Assembly: GCF_002215035.1 (NCBI RefSeq)
Contig: NZ_NKFP01000001.1
Span: forward strand, 1,051,501 to 1,115,500
Length of the DNA: 64,000 nucleotides
Origin: Leptolyngbya ohadii IS1
Lineage (GTDB): Bacteria > Cyanobacteriota > Cyanobacteriia > Elainellales > Elainellaceae
Reading direction: 5' to 3'
This document shows positions 25,541-33,976 of this stretch, piece by piece; positions within the stretch are counted from its first letter, which is position 1, and the number at the start of each line of letters is the position of its first letter. A program made the position numbers and the translations under genes. The notes under the pieces were generated by a model that was not told the DNA's origin, ran no database searches, and worked only from the letters and a program-made list of their open reading frames with translations.

Positions 25541-26248
25541 CTGAAAATACTCTACTGTGACCCGCTGCGGTGCCGAGCAGGACAGAGCCGCCCCCAGTCG
25601 TCCCCCGTAGCTGCCGTGCCAGCGATCGATCAAATGGTGATAAAGCTGCATCAATTCCGCGCTGGATTGCCGGGGAGCTGCCTGCATCTGCTGACGAATT
25701 TCGTCGGGCAACAGGGATTTGAGAAAGGGAAACTTGTCGTACTCCACCACGTTTGGCTGATCCAGCGTAACGATCGCCCGCATTCCGCTCTCGCCATACG
25801 CCTGCATCACAGAATCGATCGCCTCCAGGCTGGCAACGGGAACGAAGAAAGCATCATCATGGACGCTCGTAATTCCCAGCTTCAGCATCTCGATCGCCCC
25901 CAGCATCGTTCGCACATAGTTCAGGCGTGGGGTCGGCAGGGCATCGCTCAGCGGCGGCACTTCGTAGAGCATAAAAATCTCCAGCGGGGAGCCGTCTAAC
26001 GCCCCTTTCATCAAATTGCCGGGTGAGTGTAGATGCCCATTGATCAGACCGGGCATGGCGAGCAACCCTGTTGCCTCAATGATTCGCAGGTCAGGATCGG
26101 GGGGAACTGCCAGTCCGGGGGCGATCGCTGTGATTTGCGCTCCTTCAATCAGAATATCGGCTTGCAGATACTCCGTATCCTGGTCGTCCATCGTCAGGAC
26201 TCTGGCGTTGCGAATCAAAATAGACATATTGAATTGATGGTCGGACAA
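25535..26248 (-). pseudogene. Amidohydrolase (TrzN/SsnA-like), 3' truncated
   Basis: 237 residues of an enzyme that should be about 450. The N-terminal composite barrel strands are followed by the HxH metal pair in GLINGHLHSPGNLMKG (H72, H74), then GITSVHDDAFFVP. The later metal His and the Asp are missing. The frame is cut by the end of the IS1 element, and the TAG stop is supplied by the IS terminal bases. Start may be 26248 or the better-aligned Met at 26227. Four bases upstream of 26248 begins a MITE-like element carrying an IS630, so the native promoter is also displaced. The remaining amidohydrolase part was not found on the other side of the IS1. Confidence 0.85.
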
Positions 26249-26270
26249 AAAACTTCAGGATGTTGCGCTA

Positions 26271-27559
26271 GTACTTGGCGGCAGAAGTAAACCTATTATT
26301 GAGGGGTAGGGTTTAGAGAATGCTGTATGCCTGGACGCCGCCCGCAATCGTTGAGTTTGACCGAGAGTGAAAAAGCCAGCCTCGAACAGATCGTCAAACG
26401 TCCGAGTACGCCGCAGCAGATCGCGCAACGGGGACGCATCGTGCTGAAAGCCAATGAAGGCAAGAATCATGCTCAGATCGCGCGTGAGTTAGATATCAGT
26501 CTGGATATGGCAAGGCTATGGCGACACCGCTGGTTAGAGTTAGCCGAGAGCAACTTGCCGATAGCAGAGCGATTATCCGATGCTGAACGTCCGGGCGCAC
26601 CAGCGAAATTTACACTGGAACAACAGGTGCAATTAATGGCAATCGCTTGTGAAGACCCAGGGTTAAGCGGACGACCGATTAGCCATTGGACGGGGCGGGA
26701 GCTGGCGGATGAGTTAGTCAAACGGGGCATTGTCGAAAGTATTAGTCCGCGTCATGTGGAACGGTTGCTGGAGCAAGCCGAAATCAAACCGCACAAAAGC
26801 CGTTACTGGCTTCACCCCCCCCTACGACCCAGAATTTGAGACGAAAGTGGCTGAAGTCTCGCAACTGTACCTGGACGCGCCAACGCTGTTGCAGCAAGGA
26901 GAACGGGTGATATCAATCGACGAGATGACGGGGATTCAAGCCTTGCAACGCCAGTACACTGATGCACCAACTCGTCCGGGGCAGGTCCAGAAACGCGAGT
27001 TTGAGTACATTCGGCATGGCACGCAATGTTTGATTGCCAACTTTGATGTCGCCACTGGCAGCATTGTCAGTCCCACGATTGGTGAGCGTCGCACTGAAGC
27101 CGATTTTGCCGCTCATGTGCAACAACTCCTGACAAGTGACAAGAGTGTGCAACGCTGGCATTTGGTAAGTGATTGTCTCAACACTCATCAGTCTGAGAGC
27201 TTAGTGCGTCTAGTGGCACAGTGGGAAGGCATCGACACTGACTTGGGCATCAAAGGCAAGTGTGGGATTCTGCAATCGATGCACTCCCGTGCTGCGTTCT
27301 TATCCGACCCCACGCATCGCATTGTCTTCCACTACACGCCTAAACATTGCTCCTGGCTGAATCAAATTGAGGTGTGGTTCAGTATTTTGACGCGAAAACT
27401 GTTGAGGCGTGGCAACTTCTGCTCGAAAGCCGACTTGAAGGGGCAACTTTTAGCGTTCATTGACTACTTCAACCAGACGATGGCAAAGCCCCTGCAATGG
27501 ACGTTTAAGGGTAAATTGTTGGTAATCTAATTCGTTGGCTTACTTGTGCCGCCAAGTAC
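26271..27559 (+). mobile_element. IS630-family insertion sequence
   Basis: The ends are GTACTTGGCGGCAGAAGTAA and, on the minus strand, GTACTTGGCGGCACAAGTAA. They are flanked by TA dinucleotides (26269-26270 and 27560-27561), as for IS630/Tc1 elements. It sits inside the left terminal repeat of the MITE-like element. Confidence 0.88.
26327..27530 (+). pseudogene. IS630-family transposase in two overlapping frames
   Basis: The first frame (26327-26839) holds the HTH_29/32 part (NHAQIARELDISLDMARLWR) and runs to KPHKSRYWL. It is broken at a C8 run (26815-26822). The second frame takes over as [20 protein letters not shown] and continues to 27530 with the DDE residues in [21 protein letters not shown] and [13 protein letters not shown]. 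All catalytic residues are present. Because many IS630 elements make transposase by frameshifting between two frames, this may be programmed slippage on the C-run rather than damage. The sequence alone does not decide. Confidence 0.75.
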
Positions 27560-28064
27560 TAGTGCCTCAGCACTTTCCTAAAAGCTTTAGCCACGCCAAG
27601 CTAAGCCGTATTGGATAAAGGTTATACAGTCTGATTGCTATTCAATGTATCCAACAGAATAGTTCTAGTCAAGCGATCGTTGCTTGATAACAAACTCTAC
27701 TGCGGGCGATCATCGGCTGTTTTCCCCATTCTCGGATTAGTTAAGAACCACGACAGCTGTATCGTTGAATATTATTATTTTGATTGAAAAATATTTTAAA
27801 GAAATAGTAATTTATGGGGAAGCAGCTAATCCTAATCAGTAGTTTTTATACTCGTTTTATCAATTTGTTTTTGGTGATGTAACGTCTTTAAAGATTAGAT
27901 GTTTTGAGATATTTACTACATTGAATGGGGAGATTAACTTTTTGTATCGCAAGACACTTTCTTTTAGGAAAGAAGCTGATTAACTTATGTTCTATGGCTT
28001 AGCTTGGCGTGGCTGAAGCCTTTAGGAGAGGTGCTTTTAAGGCACTAGCGCAATACCCTGAAGT

Positions 28065-28369
28065 CTCGAATAATCGCCTGCTTGAGCCACTATGAAAACT
28101 ATCTTTTCATTGCTTAAAGCTTCGCAATATCAATCTAGACAAAGCTTTGTATCGCATTTTTTTAGGACGGTACAGGTATGTCGCTCAGGCTGTTTGTCCT
28201 GCTTTTTCCGACGGTCTAATTTCATTCATCGCGATCGAATCAATCTTGGTGTGGCTTCATGCTTCACGAGTCTGCGATCGACTCCAATTTAGGTCAATGA
28301 GCTTCCGTATAGGGCAAGTTTATTTGCTTTCAGCGTTCTCTTGTTTTTCATTTAAATGGTTAGTTTGCT
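28065..28369 (+). promoter_or_regulatory. Upstream region of the amidohydrolase-ABC cluster
   Basis: About 305 bases between the MITE right end and the amidohydrolase start. Frames in it look like chance. It should hold the promoter of the downstream cluster, but no clear -10/-35 or operator is recognised. Confidence 0.4.
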
Positions 28370-29914
28370 ATGCCATCTTCTCTGATTCGCGGTAAGTACG
28401 TTATTTGTAAGGCGATCGATCGATATCAGGTCGAAATGATCGAGGACGGAGCCGTTTTTCAGCAGGACGGAAAGATTGTTGAAATTGGCAGCTATGCGGA
28501 TTTATCTGCTAAATATCAGCCCGATCTGCTGCTGGGTTCCGCCAATCATGTTGTTCTGCCGGGGTTTGTCAATTCCCATCACCACGTTGGTCTAACTCCC
28601 CTCCAGCTTGGCTCCCTCGACTATCCGCTGGAACTCTGGTTTGCCACTCGCTTTGCGGCACGCAACGTCAATCTTTATCTGGATACGCTCTACTCTGCTT
28701 TTGAAATGGTGGAGTCCGGCATTACGACCGTACAGCATATTCACGGGTGGCGATCGGGTCCGTCATCAAGCTGGTCAGGCGTTGCGGAGCAGATATTAAC
28801 GGCGTATAAAGACCTTGGAATGCGCGTCTCCTACTGCTTTGCCCTGCGCGACCAGAATCATTTTGTCTACGAGTCCAACGACGAATTTGCCAAGCGACTG
28901 CCGCCGGATATTGCTCCTGCGATGCTGGAAATTCTCAAATCTTACGAGATGCCCGCTCAGGATTACCTCGATTTGTTTGTGGAACTATGGCAAAACTGGG
29001 ATCGAAACGAGGGAGGCAGAACCCGCATTCAGCTTGCGCCCGCTAATTTGCACTGGTGTTCTGATGACGCTCTGGAGTCGCTGCAAACCTACTCGCAGAA
29101 GTACGGTGTCGGGATGCACATGCACCTGCTGGAAACGATTTATCAGAAAGTGTACGCCGAAAAGCGCACCGGAAAGACAGCCGTTCGGCACCTCTACGAC
29201 CTGGGAATGCTGGGACCGCACCTGACGCTGGGACACGGGGTTTGGCTTACCGAAGAGGATATTGATATCGTTGCCGAAACCGGGACGATGATTTGCCATA
29301 ACGCCAGCTCAAACCTGCGGCTCCAAAGCGGCATTGCCCCCCTGAACTACTATGCGAAAAAGGGTGTGACCGTCGGCATGGGGTTAGACGAAGCCGGAAT
29401 TAATGACGATCGCGATATGCTTCAGGAGATGCGGATGGTGCTGAAACTGCATCGCGTTCCTGGTATGGATTCCCTGGTGCCGACTGCCGCGCAGGTGTTC
29501 CAGATGGCAACGGAGCATGGGGCAAAAACAACGGGATTCGCGCAGGAAGTTGGGTCGCTGGAGGTCGGCAAGGCGGCGGATATCGTGCTGATGGACTGGC
29601 ATCATATTGCCTATCCCTATCTCGATCAGGATATTCCGGTGATTGAGGCAGTTCTGCACCGCAGCAAAACGTCGGGCGTTGATACGGTGATGGTGGAAGG
29701 GGAGGTAATTCTGAAGGAAGGGAAGTTTACGCGAGTGGACAAGGAAGCCATGCTAGCGGAATTGGCTGCGTCTCTGAGCGTTCCCCGCACGCCTGAGGAA
29801 GAACAGCGGCGCGATCTCTCCCAAAAGGTTTTCCCGCACGTTAAAAAGTTCTATGACGGTTGGCTGAATCAGTGTACCTGTCAATCTTTCTACTGCCAAA
29901 ATTCCCGTCATTGA
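28370..29914 (+). CDS. Amidohydrolase-superfamily enzyme (AtzA/TrzN/guanine-deaminase-like)
   Basis: 514 residues. Metal ligands of the subtype III amidohydrolases: H70/H72 in FVNSHHHVGLTP, a His in MHMHLLETIYQK, a His in LGHGVWLTEEDID and an Asp in GMGLDEAGINDD. The N-terminal and C-terminal strands (VEVGKAADIVLMDW) form the composite domain. It deaminates or hydrolyses a cyclic or chain C-N bond, and the precise substrate cannot be read. It is the first gene of a plus-strand group with an ABC transporter that probably imports its substrate or a precursor. It resembles the truncated amidohydrolase at 25535-26248 in kind, though the two are not close copies. Confidence 0.88.
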   Translation: MPSSLIRGKYVICKAIDRYQVEMIEDGAVFQQDGKIVEIGSYADLSAKYQPDLLLGSANHVVLPGFVNSHHHVGLTPLQLGSLDYPLELWFATRFAARNVNLYLDTLYSAFEMVESGITTVQHIHGWRSGPSSSWSGVAEQILTAYKDLGMRVSYCFALRDQNHFVYESNDEFAKRLPPDIAPAMLEILKSYEMPAQDYLDLFVELWQNWDRNEGGRTRIQLAPANLHWCSDDALESLQTYSQKYGVGMHMHLLETIYQKVYAEKRTGKTAVRHLYDLGMLGPHLTLGHGVWLTEEDIDIVAETGTMICHNASSNLRLQSGIAPLNYYAKKGVTVGMGLDEAGINDDRDMLQEMRMVLKLHRVPGMDSLVPTAAQVFQMATEHGAKTTGFAQEVGSLEVGKAADIVLMDWHHIAYPYLDQDIPVIEAVLHRSKTSGVDTVMVEGEVILKEGKFTRVDKEAMLAELAASLSVPRTPEEEQRRDLSQKVFPHVKKFYDGWLNQCTCQSFYCQNSRH

Positions 29915-29929
29915 TCCTGTTATTTGTAT

Positions 29930-30060
29930 TTGTCGTTCGTCGTTATCGTTCGTTGTTGATCGTTCGCGATCTGGCTTTCGTGATTTGTCTTTCGTGATTT
30001 GTCTTTTGTCGTTCATTCTTGATCGTTCATTCTTGATCGTTCTTTGTTAGTAGTCGATCG
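29930..30060. repeat. Low-complexity repeat tract
   Basis: A stretch built from TTTCGTGATTTGTC (twice), GTTCATTCTTGATC (twice) and related CGTTCGT..GATCGTTC words. It lies between the amidohydrolase and the substrate-binding protein genes. It is probably a slippage-born spacer with no coding capacity. Confidence 0.7.
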
Positions 30061-30120
30061 TCCATAATCGCTCACTGAATCTCATCATCCCATTGAATTT
30101 TACGGAAAGGAGTTGGTTGA

Positions 30121-31188
30121 ATGTTTAGAGGATTTGGATTGTCCCACAGTCGTCGTCGTTTTCTGGGAATGGGAATTGCCGCAGCCCTGACCCCTACGCT
30201 ATTAAATGCCTGTGCGAATAGTCAGCAGGCAAGTACGTCCAGCAGTCCCGGAGCAGGCAGTTCGGGCGGCACCCGTGCCATCAAGTTTTCCCACGGCAGC
30301 GGTCTTTGCAATATGCCCCTGTTTTATGCCTCTGAAAAAAAGCTGTTTGAAAAATACGGCTTCAGTGGCTCAACGGCACTCACGCCCCTCAACGCAGATA
30401 TTGCGGCACAGCTCGCGACCGGACAGGTGGAAATGGCAGTGATTCCCTTTACGAATGCGATCGCCGCCTATACTCAGGGTGCCTCGTTCCAGGTGGTTGC
30501 CGGGAGTGGGGTGCAGGGTTTGATTGTGGTGGCAAAGCCAGAGATCAAGAGCTTCCAGGATCTTCGGGGCAAGAAGGTCGGCACCTTCCAGGCGGATACG
30601 CTGGACATCATCGTGTACGACTACCTGAAGAAGAACAACATGGAGTACAAAGATGTCAACATGGTGTACTTTGGCGACTCCACGGAAATGCTAAATGCCT
30701 ATCTGGCAGGACAGGTGGACGCGATTAGCAGCATCGAACCCTACGCGACGAAGGCAAAAACCTCCACAAACGGCAACATCCTGGGTGACGGGGTGGATCT
30801 CTACGGCGCAAACTATCCCGACTGTGTGGTGGCTGCGCGCAATGAGTGGATTGAGAAAGAGCCAGAACTCGTGAAGAATGTGATTCGCACTTTCTTTGAG
30901 TCACAGTACGAAATCGAGAACAACTTCAAGACTGCCGCAGAAACGACGGTGGGCAAATATTACAAGACCGATCTGGAAAGCCTGCTCAAAGCAGCCCAGG
31001 CACAGCCTCCCGGTGTGGATATTCGCGACAAAAAGGACTTTATGTTCTCGCGGGCGGATAGTATGCTGGCATTGAACTACATCAACAAAAAGCCCGATGA
31101 AAACTTTGTCAACTTTACCCTCCTGGATGAGGTGATTAAGGAAAGCCCTGAGCTGTGGAATCGGGTCAAGGTGAAGGCAACGGTTTAG
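30121..31188 (+). CDS. ABC transporter substrate-binding lipoprotein, NMT1/THI5-SsuA type
   Basis: 355 residues. The N-terminus combines a twin-arginine signal (SHSRRRFLGMGIAAALTP) with a lipobox ending LLNAC (Cys31), so the protein is exported folded and lipid-anchored. The mature part has the two-lobe NMT1 pattern: IKFSHGSGLCNMPLFYASEK, AQLATGQVEMAVIPFT, DLRGKKVGTFQADTLDIIVY and YLAGQVDAISSIEPYATKAK. Such proteins bind taurine, sulfonates, pyrimidine precursors or related small molecules. An AAGGAG site precedes the ATG. Permease and ATPase genes follow on the same strand, after a MITE-like insert. The amidohydrolase upstream suggests a nitrogenous ligand (inference). Confidence 0.9.
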   Translation: MFRGFGLSHSRRRFLGMGIAAALTPTLLNACANSQQASTSSSPGAGSSGGTRAIKFSHGSGLCNMPLFYASEKKLFEKYGFSGSTALTPLNADIAAQLATGQVEMAVIPFTNAIAAYTQGASFQVVAGSGVQGLIVVAKPEIKSFQDLRGKKVGTFQADTLDIIVYDYLKKNNMEYKDVNMVYFGDSTEMLNAYLAGQVDAISSIEPYATKAKTSTNGNILGDGVDLYGANYPDCVVAARNEWIEKEPELVKNVIRTFFESQYEIENNFKTAAETTVGKYYKTDLESLLKAAQAQPPGVDIRDKKDFMFSRADSMLALNYINKKPDENFVNFTLLDEVIKESPELWNRVKVKATV

Positions 31189-31232
31189 GATTTGTGGGGC
31201 GATCGATAGGTCTTACTGGCTCTGGGTTCTGG

Positions 31233-31493
31233 GCTACTATGTACACCAAAATTTTGTGATAAGTTGCACAACTTCTGCGCCCCCTAAATCCCCCAAGCTT
31301 GGGGGACTTTGAACTCCCTAGTTTAATCTTCATGAAAGGATCGCCTGCTATTTGTTTCATGCCTCGATCGCTTCACGCAACCGCCAAAAGCAAATTGCTT
31401 ACTTCACACGGATCGGAGTCTCCCAAAATTGGGGGATTTAGGGGGCTTCAAGAGTTGCGCTACCCAACCAAGAGTTAATGTGTACGCAGTAGC
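31233..31493. repeat. MITE-like palindromic element with CCCCCTAAATCCCCC arms
   Basis: Outer ends GCTACTATGTACACC and (minus strand from 31493) GCTACTGCGTACACA. Inside them are arms GCGCCCCCTAAATCCCCCAA (31278-31297) and its inverted partner TTGGGGGATTTAGGGGGC (about 31429-31446). It has no reading frame and is about 260 bp long. It separates the substrate-binding protein gene from the permease gene. A 15-base copy of its right tip (TGTGTACGCAGTAGC) recurs near 60963. Confidence 0.75.
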
Positions 31494-31673
31494 AATTTTC
31501 AAAGAAACTGAGCTATTTTCCTTCATACATTCTTCTAGCAGGTTCGGCAGTTTTCTACCAAGAGTACTCCATGCGCTCATGCCCGATCGCTTTCCCTTTG
31601 ATTGAACTGTAGATTATCTCCCCACCCGATCGCTTTCTTCCATCAACAAAATCCTTTCCCGTTGAAAATTCCT

Positions 31674-32561
31674 ATGCTTCCTACCCAAGCTAGCGTTAAT
31701 GGCTCGAAACCTACCACTGAAAAGCAGAGCCGTCCCAAAAGTCGGCAAACCTGGCTGAAAACGGCAGCGATTAACGTGGGATGGTGGGCTTTGTCGATCG
31801 GCTTATTTGTGGGTATCTGGGAACTGCTGGCGGCAGTGGGTAAGGTGAATACGCTGATTTTGCCGCCGCCCCATCAATTTTTGTCGGAGATCGCGAACCA
31901 GCAGCAGTTTTTGATGCCGAAGATTGGTGTGGAGCGAACGGGGGCAAATTTTGTTGCATTAACGGCGATCGTCGCTACGCTGAAACGGGTGTTAATTGGA
32001 CTGTTTCTTGGGTTTATTGCGGCTCTGGTGTTTGGTTCCCTTGCCGCCTACTTCAAGATTTTTGGGAAACTGACGCTGCCAGTTGTGACGCTGCTGGCTC
32101 CCATTGCTCCGGTTGCCTGGATTCCGCTGGCAATTCTGGCGTTTGGCATTGGGGACGGTGCGGCAATCTTTGTGGTGTTCATCGGCATCTTCTTTATTTT
32201 GAGTCTGGCGACGGTCAACAGCATTCAGAAAGTGGATCAAACCTATATCAATACGGCAAGGGTGTTGGGGGCAAGTCGCTTCCAGGTGATGCGTCACATT
32301 ATTATTCCTGCGATAATTCCCGATCTGTTTGTCATTCTGCGAATGAATCTGTTTGGTGCATGGATGGCGGTGCTGGCGGCGGAAATGGTGGGCGTGAATA
32401 CGGGACTGGGGGCGATCGTCATGGTGGGACGGCAGATGTTTAATGCCCGGTTGATGTTCCTGGGAATGGCAATGATCGGGATTATTGGCTACTTGCTGGA
32501 TGCGGGATTTGCCCAGGTTCAGAAGCGGGTTTTGTGGTGGAAGAGTAGCGCCCAGATCTAA
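31674..32561 (+). CDS. ABC transporter permease, SsuC/TauC type
   Basis: Start 31674 (MLPTQASVNGSKPTTEKQ) is preferred. An upstream TTG in frame would add 24 non-homologous residues. Six membrane helices are visible, beginning with VGWWALSIGLFVGIWELLA. The BPD_transp_1 EAA-type loop is NTARVLGASRFQVMRHIIIP, which contacts the ATPase. This is the transmembrane partner of the Tat lipoprotein upstream and the ATPase downstream. The ribosome site is weak. The gene is separated from the ATPase by a tandem 14-bp repeat. Confidence 0.9.
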   Translation: MLPTQASVNGSKPTTEKQSRPKSRQTWLKTAAINVGWWALSIGLFVGIWELLAAVGKVNTLILPPPHQFLSEIANQQQFLMPKIGVERTGANFVALTAIVATLKRVLIGLFLGFIAALVFGSLAAYFKIFGKLTLPVVTLLAPIAPVAWIPLAILAFGIGDGAAIFVVFIGIFFILSLATVNSIQKVDQTYINTARVLGASRFQVMRHIIIPAIIPDLFVILRMNLFGAWMAVLAAEMVGVNTGLGAIVMVGRQMFNARLMFLGMAMIGIIGYLLDAGFAQVQKRVLWWKSSAQI

Positions 32562-32562
32562 A

Positions 32563-32618
32563 AAATTGAATTTAAGAAATTGAATTTAAGAAATTGAATT
32601 TAAGAAGTTGAATTGGAG
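32563..32618 (+). repeat. Tandem 14-bp repeat AAATTGAATTTAAG
   Basis: Three exact units (32563-32604) and a fourth, altered one that supplies the GGAG ribosome site of the ATPase gene. Copy number changes would alter the spacing between permease and ATPase genes. Confidence 0.85.
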
Positions 32619-32626
32619 AAGATGCC

Positions 32627-33433
32627 GTGATCGCGATCGAATGCAGAAACGTAACCAAGGTCTGGGAAGACGGAACAGCCCAGGAACTTCTGGCACTGGA
32701 CGACATTAGTTTCTCGGTGAAGTCCGGCGAATTTGTCGTGATTATTGGTCCAAGCGGCTGCGGCAAAAGTACCCTGTTGGGCATGATTGCGGGACTGGAA
32801 CAGCCCACCTCCGGCGAAATTCTGCACAACGGCAAACCCATTACTGCCCCCGATCCCGATCGCTCTTTGATCTTTCAGCAGCCTTCCCTGTTGCCCTGGC
32901 TGTCGCTGATTGATAACGTGGCGCTGGGCTTGACCTTTAAGGGAATCAGCAAACAGGAGCGATATCGGCGGGCGGAGCAGTTTTTATCTGAGGTCGGTCT
33001 GCGTGCCTTTGCCCAGAAGTATCCACATCAGCTATCGGGAGGGATGCAGCAGCGAGCCTGTATTGCCCGTGCCCTCTGCCTGGGAGCGGAGATTATTTTG
33101 ATGGACGAACCCTTTGCCGCTCTGGATGTACAAACTCGCTACAACATGCAGAAATTTCTGCTGGATCTCTGGAAGGGCACCGGGAAGACCGTCATTTTTG
33201 TCACCCACCATATTGACGAAGCCGTATTCCTTGCCGATTGCGTCATTATCCTTTCTGCCCGTCCGGGTCGTTTGCTAGACAGTGTAGAAATCACCATGCC
33301 TCGCCCCCGCGAAGTGATTAGCCCGGAGTTTGAGCAGCATCGCACCATGTTTGTGAAGTATCTGCGCTCTGAGGTAAACCGTGCCTTTGAGGAGCAGGAA
33401 CTTGCCGAAATGCTGGACACGCGGATTAAGTGA
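32627..33433 (+). CDS. ABC transporter ATP-binding protein, SsuB/TauB type
   Basis: 268 residues with Walker A GPSGCGKST, Q-loop LIFQQPSLLPWLS, signature LSGGMQQR, Walker B IILMDEPFAALD and the switch His in VTHHIDEAVFLADC. It starts at GTG 32627, with GGAG 8 bases upstream. The next gene overlaps its last 4 bases, so the two are translationally coupled. It powers the permease encoded upstream. Confidence 0.93.
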   Translation: MIAIECRNVTKVWEDGTAQELLALDDISFSVKSGEFVVIIGPSGCGKSTLLGMIAGLEQPTSGEILHNGKPITAPDPDRSLIFQQPSLLPWLSLIDNVALGLTFKGISKQERYRRAEQFLSEVGLRAFAQKYPHQLSGGMQQRACIARALCLGAEIILMDEPFAALDVQTRYNMQKFLLDLWKGTGKTVIFVTHHIDEAVFLADCVIILSARPGRLLDSVEITMPRPREVISPEFEQHRTMFVKYLRSEVNRAFEEQELAEMLDTRIK

Positions 33434-33921
33434 GGAATATGCTAAGACCCCTGAACCTGCTAAAAAACTTTGCCGACGCGCTCCTGAAACCTGCCGCCCC
33501 TGAATCCGAGGACGCTCCGGCGATCGATATCTGGGTCTATGCGGAACCTGCGGGCGAAGAACCCGATCCGCTAAAGCGCAATGTTCTCCAGTGGCGGCGG
33601 GTCATTTCATCGGTTCGCGCACCGTTGGATGAGTTTCCGGGACAGCCTGTGGATGTGGTGGGTTTTGTCCATTGCACGCCCAACGACGATCGCAATCAGT
33701 TTACCGTGGCGCGTCATATTATTCGCTGCTGCCTTGCCGATACCGTGCCGCTCGGTTTGGCGGTGCAGTGGGAAGGCTCCTTTGTGCCAGAAAGCTGGGT
33801 GCGGGTGCGGGGAAAATTTGCGCGGGTTGCGGGCAGTGCGGGAGAAAAGTTAGTAATTGTTCCCACGTCTGTTAAGGTCATCCCCCAACCGCAGAAGCTT
33901 TACATTAACGGAGTGTTTTAA
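33430..33921 (+). CDS. TIGR03943/YcgQ-like (DUF1980) domain protein
   Basis: 163 residues overlapping the ATPase stop by a GTGA. The C-terminal part shows the conserved DVVGFVHCTPNDDRNQFTVA, RHIIRCCLADTVPLGLAVQW and ESWVRVRGKFA pattern of the DUF1980 domain found at the end of YcgQ-type proteins, which work with YcgR-type permeases. The N-terminal transmembrane part of YcgQ is absent. Its presence as a coupled last gene of an SsuABC-like operon is unusual and suggests an accessory role for that transporter, perhaps in metal or oxyanion handling. The true function is unknown. An alternative start is ATG 33439. Confidence 0.7.
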   Translation: MRNMLRPLNLLKNFADALLKPAAPESEDAPAIDIWVYAEPAGEEPDPLKRNVLQWRRVISSVRAPLDEFPGQPVDVVGFVHCTPNDDRNQFTVARHIIRCCLADTVPLGLAVQWEGSFVPESWVRVRGKFARVAGSAGEKLVIVPTSVKVIPQPQKLYINGVF

Positions 33922-33976
33922 GTCACTGATTCTCCTTGCCCTGGTTTTACATCAGGTTGCGGCTATGAAAGGAATT

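Larger units (their letters stand above)
26252..28064. mobile_element. MITE-like element with long terminal inverted repeats, interrupted by IS630
   Basis: The left end begins ACTTCAGGATGTTGCGCTAG and, after the IS630, continues TGCCTCAGCAC...AGCCACGCCAAGCTAAGCC (to 27607). The right end read inward is ACTTCAGGGTATTGCGCTAG, TGCC...AGCCACGCCAAGCTAAGCC (28064 back to 27997). The paired arms extend roughly 60 bp with few mismatches. Without the IS630 and its TA duplication the element is about 522 bp. The interior 27608-27996 is AT-rich with no reading frame. No transposase is encoded, so it would need one in trans. Confidence 0.75.

Noticed and set aside
28092-28395. Two overlapping plus-strand frames before the amidohydrolase
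   Set aside because: Cys/Phe/Ser-rich chance frames without ribosome site or conserved pattern. More likely promoter region.
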